In this document: in pieces, positions 34,271 to 41,829 of the stretch
Numbering within the stretch: the first letter of the stretch is position 1
Layout of the letters: each line of letters opens with the position of its first letter
Assembly: GCF_017792385.1 (NCBI RefSeq)
Contig: NZ_CP051230.1
Location: 3,224,001 to 3,288,000, forward strand
Direction: 5' to 3'
Length of the DNA stretch: 64,000 bases
Origin: Hyphomonas sp.
GTDB taxonomy: Bacteria; Pseudomonadota; Alphaproteobacteria; Caulobacterales; Hyphomonadaceae
Position numbers and translations under genes: made by a program
Notes under the pieces: generated by a model
The model's input: the letters and a program-made list of their open reading frames with translations, nothing else
Database searches by the model: none
Told to the model about the DNA's origin: nothing

Positions 34271-35116
34271 TCAACAATGCTCGCCGAGCAGGAAGTCCCG
34301 TTTCCCGTCAATCACATGGATGCCGGCATCAATACCGTAGGCGCCCCACAGGCCTGCCTCATAGGCAGCCGCTGCGCCCAGCACGAACACCGCAGGCATG
34401 GCGCCAATTACTGTAGATTCCAGCAGGACATCGGAGACGGTCAATATGCTGTCATAGGTCAGGTAGTATGCGGCGGCCGACCCCGCCGTTACGCCGGCGA
34501 GAACCGCCTCCGCACCGCCCCCGATGGCGCCAAAGGTTGCCCATTTCTCATAGCTCTTGATGTCGGCCTTGTTCGTGACGTAGCGATAGTCCAGGCGGCA
34601 GCCCGACTTTGCCGTGGGCGGAACATATGAAAAATGCCAGTGATGCTTTCCCTCCTTCCGTTTCACGGCAACAGCATATGCACAGCCTTGAAGCACCTTG
34701 ATGTCCTTCTCCCGGCCGGGCCGCCAATAATGCAGGTTCTCCTGGCGCATACGGCGCGTAAAATTGGACTTTTCGGGAACATGCTGGCGTGTATTGCCGG
34801 GCAGATTGTTCCGCGTGATGCATCCGGGGGCCTCGAACACCTGGAACCCTTCCAGGGCCCCACTGCCCAGAGCGGATCCGTCAAGCGAATCATCCGCCAC
34901 GTCCAGAGTGGCCCGGGATTCATTCTTGATCGTGATTGTGATGCATTTTCGGCTGGAGGACTGGGATGAGCAAAAATCCTCGTAATCCGCTTCGATATAG
35001 GTATCGCTTTGAAACTGCTTTGGAAGGCTTGATGTCGCATCCGCAAAGGCTGGCGCACCGAGAGGTACCTGCGTCAGCAACAGCGCAAGCCAGACAGGAC
35101 CATTCAGTTTCAACAT
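34271..35116 (-). CDS. Exported six-cysteine protein with hydrophobic C-terminal segments, group C member 2
   Basis: This 281-residue paralogue has a signal ending AFA, then YIEADYEDFC, CITITIKN, GSGALEGFQVFEAPGC, FTRRMRQENLHYWRPG, KVLQGCAYAVAVKR and KSGCRLDYRYV. The end reads DGKRDFLLGEHC. The C-terminal hydrophobic regions are Ala- and Gly-rich, as in the others, but their sequence varies most between paralogues. It lies 35 bp from the member 3 start, in the same - strand unit. Confidence 0.78.
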   Translation of the reverse strand: MLKLNGPVWLALLLTQVPLGAPAFADATSSLPKQFQSDTYIEADYEDFCSSQSSSRKCITITIKNESRATLDVADDSLDGSALGSGALEGFQVFEAPGCITRNNLPGNTRQHVPEKSNFTRRMRQENLHYWRPGREKDIKVLQGCAYAVAVKRKEGKHHWHFSYVPPTAKSGCRLDYRYVTNKADIKSYEKWATFGAIGGGAEAVLAGVTAGSAAAYYLTYDSILTVSDVLLESTVIGAMPAVFVLGAAAAYEAGLWGAYGIDAGIHVIDGKRDFLLGEHC

Positions 35117-35200
35117 GGTTTCGCCCCTCATTCCCAACGTCTACGTACAATTATTGATAATGGCACTTGCACAAGATCGGACTGTGCTGACCTTGCGCGA

Positions 35201-36124
35201 TCAGCAGTCCTTGTTCAGCGTGAAGTCCCGATGCCCATCAATTTTGTCAACGAGTTCCTGTCCGGCGAACGCCCCCCAAAGGCCAGCTTCATAGGCAACG
35301 ACCGCTGCTGCCAGATACACACCGGCCGTCGTCGCGGCCTCGATCCCTGCAGCGGCGCCGTCCGAGAAGGCTACGCCAAATGTATCAACGCCATTGGACA
35401 AGGTATTGGTGGTCGCAACAATGGTCGTCGTACTGCCAACACCCAGAATGCCGGTGATCGTGGCGATGTCTCCTCCGATTGCCCCGAATGTGGCCCATCT
35501 TTCATATGATGCGAGGTCAGCATCCTGCGTAACGTACTTGTAGTTCAGTTTGCAGCCCGTCTTCGCGGACGCAGGAATATAGGACAAGTGCCATTTGTGA
35601 TCACCAATCTTGCGCTTTACCGCAACCGCATAGGTGCACCCCCTCAGAACCTTGATGGTCTTCTCCCGGGCCGGCCGCCAGTAATGAAGTTTCTCTTCGC
35701 GCATGCGCCGCGTGAATTGCCCATCCGCCGGCACACTCTTTTTGAGGTGCTGCGGCAGGTCGCCTCTGTCGATACAGCCCGGAAACTCGAACACCTGAAA
35801 CCCGTCGAGCGCGCCACTTCCGGTCACCGACCCCTGTTTGGTATCATTGACAGGGTCGAGCGTCGCCCGGGAGCTGTTCCTGATCGTGACTTCGATACAC
35901 TCCCGGCCCGATGACTGGCTCGAGCAGAAATCCTCATAGTCGGCTTCAATATAGGTATCACTCCGGAATTGTTCCGGCACGCTGGAAGTTGCGTCAGCAT
36001 GGGCGAGCCCCCCTGCCATGTTGGCGAGGAGGAAGACCGTGCAGATCGATGCCAGATGTCCCATTCCACCCGGCAGGCTCGCCCGGCCCTGCGATTGACG
36101 GTGAATCCTTGTGTCGACCAACAT
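35201..36124 (-). CDS. Exported six-cysteine protein with hydrophobic C-terminal segments, group C member 1
   Basis: This 307-residue paralogue is first in the four-gene - strand unit. After the signal (ending AHA) come YIEADYEDFC, CIEVTIRN, GSGALDGFQVFEFPGC, FTRRMREEKLHYWRPA, KVLRGCTYAVAVKR and KTGCKLNYKYV, ending in DGHRDFTLNKDC. The hydrophobic part is the longest of the group, with a Thr/Val-rich ITGILGVGSTTTIVATT stretch. The ATG at 36124 has AAGGA upstream, but it gives a long basic leader; an ATG at 36064 would give a shorter signal. Confidence 0.76.
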   Translation of the reverse strand: MLVDTRIHRQSQGRASLPGGMGHLASICTVFLLANMAGGLAHADATSSVPEQFRSDTYIEADYEDFCSSQSSGRECIEVTIRNSSRATLDPVNDTKQGSVTGSGALDGFQVFEFPGCIDRGDLPQHLKKSVPADGQFTRRMREEKLHYWRPAREKTIKVLRGCTYAVAVKRKIGDHKWHLSYIPASAKTGCKLNYKYVTQDADLASYERWATFGAIGGDIATITGILGVGSTTTIVATTNTLSNGVDTFGVAFSDGAAAGIEAATTAGVYLAAAVVAYEAGLWGAFAGQELVDKIDGHRDFTLNKDC

Positions 36125-36509
36125 GTTACCTGTTCCTTTCACTTCTCGAATCCGGTCTCACAACCTGTCTCGTTGCGAGGTCCCGGATGCATTGACGCGC
36201 ATGTTCCAGTCAGGAAGACCTCCTCATGACCGTCAGACTGAACTCACGGACCTATTGTCCGAATACGTCCATAAAGTCCCCGCGGGATCCATGCCGAAGA
36301 GCATGCAGCTCGCCTTTCAATTTCTACGCTAGGCAGATTCTGGGCACCTGATCATTAACACCCGGTCGCCAACTGCTTGCAGCGACGTCTCAACCCAAAA
36401 GAGGTCCAGGACCGGCACCCTTCGCACGACTGACAGCGTGCCTCGAGAAACTCTGCACCCTGTACGCGCGCGATGTGCATCACCTTGCCTGTAGGTCTCA
36501 TCCGCCGCA
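36125..36509. other. 385-bp gap upstream of the group C unit
   Basis: The leader and promoter of the four-gene group C unit should be here. Short reading frames at 36111-36332 and 36225-36332 on the + strand have no signal sequence, Cys signature or recognisable product, so I do not call them genes. Confidence 0.45.
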
Positions 36510-37664
36510 TCAGGGCGTTGAAACGAATTCCGGCATGATCTCGGATTGATAGCGGACAGAACCTGCCTTCACATTCAGGATCGTCACTGTTTTCCGCGGC
36601 ACCGAACCCTCCGTGTAGGATAGGGTTCCCGTTACCCCCTTGAACGCGGAAATGCCGGAGAGTGTCTGCGCGACATCGTTTGCTGTGATAGCGTTCCTCG
36701 AAGCGAGGACGGCAAGCCTGACCGTGTCATACCCCAGGCCCGCAAACGCTGTCGGCGTGTCTCCTGGATACATCTTCTCGAACCGGCGTCCGAATGCGCG
36801 TGCCTGCGGATCGGGGCTGTCGACGCCGAAATATCCATGCGTGGTGAAGTACACGCCAGATATATCGACGTTTTTTCCCCATGTGGACCTGGCATCAAAC
36901 CCGTCCGCGCCTATGATGGGGCCCTCAAAACCGGCCGCCCGAAGCGCCCGGATCGTGCCAATCGCGCTGTCAGCGGTCTGCAGGCCCAGATAGATCGCAT
37001 CAACTCCCTGAAATGACTCACGCAACACATCCGGCGATTGCGGATCCACCTTGATCGCAGAAACGTCTTTGCCGCTGATATCTTTCCAGCTCTTGCGGAA
37101 ATACCCGGTCAGAAGCCGGGTAAATTCAAATGTATCATCATAGAGCACAAGAATGTCTCTGGCGGCCAGGTCCCGATACATCCACTCAGCGGCGGCGGCG
37201 GCCTGAACATTATCTCCATAGCAGGCCAGGAAGACGTGCCCGGGAAACTCGGAGGGAAGCCTGGGTGACGTCGCTCCGCTGGTGATGAAGACCCGATCGA
37301 ATGCCGTGACAGCCCCTGCTGCCGCCTTTGCCATATCGGTATCCGACAGGCCGATCACAGTCAGTATTTCCGGATTGCGGGCAAGAAGGGTGGCCGTGGC
37401 GTCATGCACCTCTCCGGCTTCGGTGACACCCCTGGCTTCGAACTGCTGCACCTTGCGGCCAGACACACCGCCTTCTGCGTTGATTTCAGCAAACGCCATT
37501 CTGGCCCCTCGCGCTGATTCAACGTCAAGGATGGCTTGCGTGCCTTCAAGGTTGTATATCGTTCCGATACTGATCGAGGTGTGCGATTGCTGGCATGCGG
37601 CAACCATCAAGACGCCGACAAGACCCGACACCATTGAAACTCCACGCATTCTGATACGGCTCAT
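36510..37664 (-). CDS. Type-1 periplasmic binding protein-like lipoprotein (LivJ/amide-binding fold)
   Basis: This 384-residue protein has a lipoprotein signal ending MVAAC (Cys24). The mature part matches branched-chain amino-acid-type periplasmic binding proteins: SISIGTIYNLEG, ARGARMAFAEINAEGGVSGRKV, ITSGATSP and AFAGLGYDTVRLA. Such proteins normally feed an ABC importer, yet no permease or ATPase gene is adjacent. It may act as a sensor or activator rather than an importer subunit. The ATG at 37664 places the lipobox correctly; 37700 is an alternative start. It lies among the exported Cys-rich genes. Confidence 0.83.
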   Translation of the reverse strand: MSRIRMRGVSMVSGLVGVLMVAACQQSHTSISIGTIYNLEGTQAILDVESARGARMAFAEINAEGGVSGRKVQQFEARGVTEAGEVHDATATLLARNPEILTVIGLSDTDMAKAAAGAVTAFDRVFITSGATSPRLPSEFPGHVFLACYGDNVQAAAAAEWMYRDLAARDILVLYDDTFEFTRLLTGYFRKSWKDISGKDVSAIKVDPQSPDVLRESFQGVDAIYLGLQTADSAIGTIRALRAAGFEGPIIGADGFDARSTWGKNVDISGVYFTTHGYFGVDSPDPQARAFGRRFEKMYPGDTPTAFAGLGYDTVRLAVLASRNAITANDVAQTLSGISAFKGVTGTLSYTEGSVPRKTVTILNVKAGSVRYQSEIMPEFVSTP

Positions 37665-37832
37665 GGCCTGTTTCCCGATTCTGCCCGTCCGGTTTGTCAT
37701 CGCAACCGTTCCAGCAAGTTTCCAGACCCCTGCGACGCTCGTGCAAGGATCCTCCCGCCAAATGCCACTGACACTTAAGAAGAATACCTCATTGGTCGAA
37801 GAATGGATCCTTTATCGACCGGAGAAAACCTT

Positions 37833-38192
37833 ATGACCAGTTCGCGCAAGACCATGACGGCCCTGATGATGACCGCAGTCATGTTGGCGCTGCCCGCCGC
37901 AGCGGAGAAATGTGTAGACGCAAGCCTCGCCAACAAGGGGTCTTACATCCTGACCTTCAAGGCATACGGACACAATGAGAAATGCTCTGGAACGACCAGT
38001 TATCAAGTGCCCGGTGGCAACGAAGCCTCAATGGATGTCGTCAGTGGACATACGGTCGAAATCACTGGCGCGGCCTGCATGCCCGATATCGCGAAATGCC
38101 ACTATACATTTGTATGCGACGAGGAGAATAGCTGCGAAAACCTCGTGTGTGACGGATTCTTTCCCGAAAATCTCAAATGCCATCGCAAGTGA
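37833..38192 (+). CDS. Small exported eight-cysteine protein, group D
   Basis: This 119-residue protein has a signal ending AAA (residue 24). The mature chain begins EKCVDASLAN, which fits the locus signature C-x2-[VIA]-x-[IVFL]-x-N. Further Cys residues lie in EKCSG, AACMP, AKCHYTFVC, NSCEN, VCDG and the C-terminal LKCHRK, eight in total. The CHYTF element matches the C-x-Y-T element of groups A to C. It stands alone on the + strand with a GGAG ribosome site. No family is recognised. Confidence 0.75.
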   Translation: MTSSRKTMTALMMTAVMLALPAAAEKCVDASLANKGSYILTFKAYGHNEKCSGTTSYQVPGGNEASMDVVSGHTVEITGAACMPDIAKCHYTFVCDEENSCENLVCDGFFPENLKCHRK

Positions 38193-38231
38193 CATTCCAG
38201 GGATCTGGGACCAGGTCCGATACGGTGACGC

Positions 38232-38255
38232 AGGACTCCCCCGCAAGGGAGTCCT
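38232..38255. terminator. Hairpin between convergent group D and group E genes
   Basis: AGGACTCCC (38232-38240) pairs perfectly with GGGAGTCCT (38247-38255) across a CCGCAA loop. The location between two convergent stops suggests a shared terminator, although neither side has a long T-tract. Confidence 0.6.
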
Positions 38256-38261
38256 GATTCA

Positions 38262-38741
38262 CTAATCCAATGTTCCCACTTCTCCGGCCGGGTCATTGCA
38301 CGTCTTGTTGTAATCGGTGATCTCATAGGTGATTTCTGTCCCCATCTCGTGAATGTCATCGCGATAATGGTGTTCGGCAGACAGGATACGAATGAAATGA
38401 TCCTCCTTGACCGAGACGGCTGACTTGGTGCGTTCGACTTCGTTTCTGCGCGCTGTGATCTGGCAGTGTTTCTCGCAGCTCTCCAGCAAGGCGCAGCCTG
38501 TATGACAAATCGTGTGTTCGCGCGGTCCGGTGTCAGTCTTCCCCTCAAGGGTAAAGCTTCGGGCAAAGAACGTGTAGTCGTGATCTTCACCATTGTATGT
38601 CCGGATGTGAATGGCGTTGGGTGTGCAGTTTCGTACACTGAAATGAACGTCCGCATGGGCTGCGTTGCCTGATCCGAAGCCGAACCCGAGTACGAGTCCG
38701 GCGATCCCTGCGATAGAAAGAAACTTCTGTATATTGACCAT
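38262..38741 (-). CDS. Small exported six-cysteine protein, group E
   Basis: This 159-residue protein has a signal ending AAHA (about residue 30). The mature start DVHFSVRNC aligns with the first strand of groups A to D, except that the leading Cys is Asp and a Cys follows the Asn instead. A dense cluster, ICHTGCALLESCEKHC, sits mid-protein, and TCND lies near the end. The C-TYT element is reduced to ITYEIT without Cys. No family is recognised. ATG at 38741 preferred over 38780. Confidence 0.72.
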   Translation of the reverse strand: MVNIQKFLSIAGIAGLVLGFGFGSGNAAHADVHFSVRNCTPNAIHIRTYNGEDHDYTFFARSFTLEGKTDTGPREHTICHTGCALLESCEKHCQITARRNEVERTKSAVSVKEDHFIRILSAEHHYRDDIHEMGTEITYEITDYNKTCNDPAGEVGTLD

Positions 38742-38906
38742 GTTGCCGTATCCCTGATTGGTGATTGCACATCTGCGCATTCGCCATAGTAACCGCGTTT
38801 CTTAAGGCACTGTTGTCTAATGGAGCGGATCGGGGGTTTTGAGACGCAGGTGACACAGGGCGCCTGGATCGCGCATGGACTCAAGCATTCAGGCACGAGC
38901 GAAGAC

Positions 38907-38991
38907 TGGTGCGGATGAGAGGACTCGAACCTCCACGCCTTGCGGCGCTGGAACCTAAATCCAGTGCGTCTACCAGTTCCGCCACATCCGC
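38907..38991 (-). tRNA. tRNA-Leu (anticodon TAG)
   Basis: Read on the - strand, GCGGATG pairs with CATCCGC, followed by A and an encoded CCA (38907-38909). The anticodon stem-loop CTGGATTTAGGTTCCAG shows TAG. A long variable arm is present, and the T-arm GAGGTTCGAGTCCTC is normal. The 85-nt length fits a leucine tRNA. It forms the right boundary of the exported-protein locus, which lies beyond the tRNA's 3' end. Confidence 0.95.
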
Positions 38992-39045
38992 ATCGGCGCG
39001 TTCCTACGCGAGCTCTGCCTGCGCTTCAACACAAAAGGTGAGAAA

Positions 39046-40488
39046 CTAGCGGTGCTCCCCGTGCAGGGCGCTCAATATGCCGGGAAGTTCCGCTTCCAGA
39101 TCCTCGGCAATCAGGCCAGCACCGATGCGCCGCCCCGCCTCGCCGTGCAGCCAGGCGGCCATGCTCGCCGCCGCGAAGGTTTCGACGCCTTGCGCCATCA
39201 GTCCACCGGCGATACCGGCCAGCACATCGCCGGAGCCGGCCGTCGCCAGCCAGCGGGTCGCATGCGTGTTCACGATCGCCGTGCCGTCCGGTGAGGCAAT
39301 AACCGTATCCGGTCCCTTCAGCAAAACCACGCACCCGGCCAGCTTCGCCGCCGCCCGCGCGGCCTCCACCTTGTTGGCTTCTGTCTCCAGCAGGTCACCG
39401 AAGAGCCGCTTGAATTCACCGATATGCGGCGTGATCAGGTCACCTGGACGCAATTGCCGGTAGAGGCTCTCTGGGTCTTGTGCAAACACGGTCAGCGCGT
39501 CGGCGTCCAGCACGGCCTTTGCGGGCGACGCCAGAAGCGCCTCGACATGCAGCCGCGTCGCCTCATTGACCCCGGCTGCAGGTCCCAGAATCGACACGCT
39601 GGCCGTTTCCAGGGCGGAACGGAATTCCTCGGCCGAACTCACCTGTTTCAGCATGATTGCCGTCAGATGGCTGGCATTCACGGCGATTGCATCGGGCGGG
39701 GACAGCAGGGTCACAAGGCCCGCGCCGGCGCGCAGCCCAGCTCGTGCTGCAAGGCGCGCGGCGCCCGTGGTGGACACGCCGCCGCTCATCACGGCCAGAT
39801 GGCCGCGCGCATGCTTGTGCGTCCCCTGCCCCGGCTGCGGCAGTCCGCGCCCCCAGAGCAGCGGAGAATTCTCCAGCAATTGCGTGTTAACCGGCACGCC
39901 GATGTCGGCCACAAACACGCCCCCGCAATAGGCCGCCGCCGGCATCAGCATGTGGGCGGGCCTCAACGCCGCAAAGGTAATCGTGCCTTCTGCCCGGAAA
40001 CAGGGGCCGAGCGGACGCGCCGTCAGCCCGTCAATGCCTGAAGGAACATCAATCGAGACGACCCGGCCGCCGCGTTCGGCCAGCTGTGCACACACACCCT
40101 CCAGGGGGCGTGACAAGCCCCCGCCGAACAGGGCGTCCAGAACGATGTCATGCGGCGCCTCGAGCGCCTCCTGAAGCGGGCGGACGTCGCCATCCCATGC
40201 CGCTGCGGCCCTGGCTGCGTCGCCGGTCAGTTCGGCCCGGTCGATCAGGCAGAACACATCCACCTTGCGCCACAGCTCCGCCAGCTTGGCTGCGGCGATG
40301 AAGCCGTCCCCGCCATTGCCGCCCGGACCGCACAGGATCTGGATCCGGCCTTCAGGCCATTTTGCGTGAACGAACTCGGCAACGGCATTGCCGGCGCGCT
40401 GCATCAGTTCGAAACTGTCGGTGCCGCCCTTGAAAAGTGCGTCTTCGGCGGCGCGCATTTCCTGCGGAGTGAGAATTGGTCTGCCCAT
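39046..40488 (-). CDS. nnrD: Bifunctional NAD(P)H-hydrate repair enzyme (epimerase plus dehydratase)
   Basis: This 480-residue fusion has an N-terminal YjeF epimerase domain (about 1-210, with CGPGGNGGDGFIAAAKLAE). The C-terminal ADP-dependent dehydratase of the ribokinase fold (about 225-475) shows TGAARLAARAGLRAGAGLV, LITPHIGEFKRLFG and TAGSGDVLAGIAGGL. It repairs damaged NAD(P)HX back to NAD(P)H in the cytosol. The length is normal for the two-domain bacterial enzyme. The next gene upstream is a histidine phosphatase 9 bp away. Confidence 0.94.
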   Translation of the reverse strand: MGRPILTPQEMRAAEDALFKGGTDSFELMQRAGNAVAEFVHAKWPEGRIQILCGPGGNGGDGFIAAAKLAELWRKVDVFCLIDRAELTGDAARAAAAWDGDVRPLQEALEAPHDIVLDALFGGGLSRPLEGVCAQLAERGGRVVSIDVPSGIDGLTARPLGPCFRAEGTITFAALRPAHMLMPAAAYCGGVFVADIGVPVNTQLLENSPLLWGRGLPQPGQGTHKHARGHLAVMSGGVSTTGAARLAARAGLRAGAGLVTLLSPPDAIAVNASHLTAIMLKQVSSAEEFRSALETASVSILGPAAGVNEATRLHVEALLASPAKAVLDADALTVFAQDPESLYRQLRPGDLITPHIGEFKRLFGDLLETEANKVEAARAAAKLAGCVVLLKGPDTVIASPDGTAIVNTHATRWLATAGSGDVLAGIAGGLMAQGVETFAAASMAAWLHGEAGRRIGAGLIAEDLEAELPGILSALHGEHR

Positions 40489-40497
40489 GAGTCAGGC

Positions 40498-41037
40498 TCA
40501 TAGCACGCGGGTTTCGGATTCGCCTCCCAATTGCTGAACTTTCAGCTTTCCGTTTTCCCGCGTCAGAGAGGTGACAGAGCAATAGCCCGGCCGGAACACG
40601 CCGGTACGGGCGGCCCCCTGCAGGGCGCTGACAATCGCATTGATGGCCACGAAATGGGAGAAGACGACGGTCTGGTCCGGCAGCTTCTCGAGTTCCGCAA
40701 GCATCGTATCCCGCCAGGCAATATGAGACTGCGCCTCGACGTCCCATGTGCCGGCCATGAATGTGCGCAGCCATGCGACCCGGTCGGCCACACCGTCCGG
40801 CGTCGATATCTCGGACACGGCCTCCAGCACCCGCCCTTCCACGCCCATCAGCGTTTCCAGCGGCCGGGCGGTTTCACGGCACCTCTGCATCGGGCTGGTC
40901 ACGATTTGCTTCACGCCGAGGTCCTGCAGGTGACGTGCAACCGCTTCGGCCTGGCCTCGCCCGGTCTCGCTCAGGCCGGGATTCGGGTGGTCTCCCCAAC
41001 TTGCGGCCGCCTCGCCGTGACGCACTAGATACAACAT
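40498..41037 (-). CDS. Histidine phosphatase family protein (SixA/phosphoglycerate mutase-like)
   Basis: This 179-residue protein starts MLYLVRHGEA, the phosphohistidine motif of the branch-2 phosphatases. It continues with TSPMQRCRETARPL and VVFSHFVAINAIV, which supply the second catalytic His. Relatives dephosphorylate proteins or small phosphates; the substrate is not predictable. The ATG at 41037 begins directly at the fold. Upstream in-frame extension toward 41292 has no conserved content. Confidence 0.88.
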   Translation of the reverse strand: MLYLVRHGEAAASWGDHPNPGLSETGRGQAEAVARHLQDLGVKQIVTSPMQRCRETARPLETLMGVEGRVLEAVSEISTPDGVADRVAWLRTFMAGTWDVEAQSHIAWRDTMLAELEKLPDQTVVFSHFVAINAIVSALQGAARTGVFRPGYCSVTSLTRENGKLKVQQLGGESETRVL

Positions 41038-41426
41038 GAAACCTCCTGAAACCGCCTGACACCATCTGAAACGGGCATGTTTTGACCAGACATGGCCTGA
41101 ACCGCTGCCGGTACGCCGCGCGCAGGACGTTGCGGTCACACCTGCGCCCCCTGCTTTGCGCGAATCGTCCACAAACTCAATCATGCCAACAGATTTGCAG
41201 ACGGTCCCTCCCGGTCGTAACCAACCGGCCCACGCCGCGCTGCCTCTGCGAAAACAGCCCCTGCCACCCCGTCCGAAGCCCTCGCCGCGCAATTTCTAGG
41301 CACCATAGTCCAATTTTCGATCAGCGCCCGTTAACCTGATGCCAAGTCTCGCAAGGGGTCTCGCTTCCGGCGCAGAAGGCGAATACCGCTTGTCTACACG
41401 AACCAAACGGCTGGGAGACACGGGCC
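41038..41426. other. 389-bp gap holding the glnB promoter region
   Basis: No gene is supported here. I looked for a sigma-54 promoter (TGGCAC-N5-TTGCA) and for clear NtrC-type dyads before glnB and found none. TTAACCTGATGCCAA at 41331-41345 is a weak CtrA-like element. Transcription of glnB probably starts in the last 100 bp. Confidence 0.4.
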
Positions 41427-41765
41427 ATGAAAAAAATCGAGGCAATCATCAAACCTTTCAAACTGGATGATGTGAAAGAGGCACTGCAGGAGATCGGCCT
41501 TCAGGGCATGACGGTTGTGGAAGCAAAAGGCTTCGGCCGCCAGCGCGGTCACACCGAACTCTATCGCGGCGCCGAATATGTGGTCGATTTCCTGCCCAAG
41601 CTGAAAATCGAAATCGTGCTCGCAGACTCTGCCGTTGAAGGCGCAGTCGATGCGATCAAGAAGGCGGCCCACACCGACAAGATCGGTGACGGCAAGATCT
41701 TCATTTCCGACATCACCGATGCGGTCAGAATCCGCACCGGGGAAACGGGTGACGCGGCTCTGTAA
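41427..41765 (+). CDS. glnB: Nitrogen regulatory protein PII
   Basis: This 112-residue trimeric signal protein reports 2-oxoglutarate and glutamine status. The T-loop GRQRGHTELYRGAEYVVDFLP contains the uridylylation tyrosine (RGAEY, about residue 51). KKIEAIIKPFKLDDVKEAL opens the protein, and RTGETGDAAL is the standard end. The adjacent glnA, 64 bp downstream, is the usual alphaproteobacterial arrangement; the pair senses and performs ammonium assimilation. Confidence 0.97.
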   Translation: MKKIEAIIKPFKLDDVKEALQEIGLQGMTVVEAKGFGRQRGHTELYRGAEYVVDFLPKLKIEIVLADSAVEGAVDAIKKAAHTDKIGDGKIFISDITDAVRIRTGETGDAAL

Positions 41766-41829
41766 AAAGTCCGCGCCATTCTCTACGAATACCAACACAG
41801 AATAAGCTGTTTACTGGAGGGCAATTCCA

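Noticed and set aside
36111..36332. 73-codon + strand frame upstream of the group C unit
   Set aside because: Overlaps the group C member 1 start region, has no signal or Cys signature, and reads like chance.
38907..38991. Integration site with direct repeat of the tRNA-Leu 3' end
   Set aside because: No second copy of the tRNA end was found toward 25.7 kb by eye, and no integrase gene exists in the window.
41038..41426. Possible sigma-54/NtrC control of glnB
   Set aside because: No TGGCAC-N5-TTGCA element or clear NtrC dyads found in the gap.
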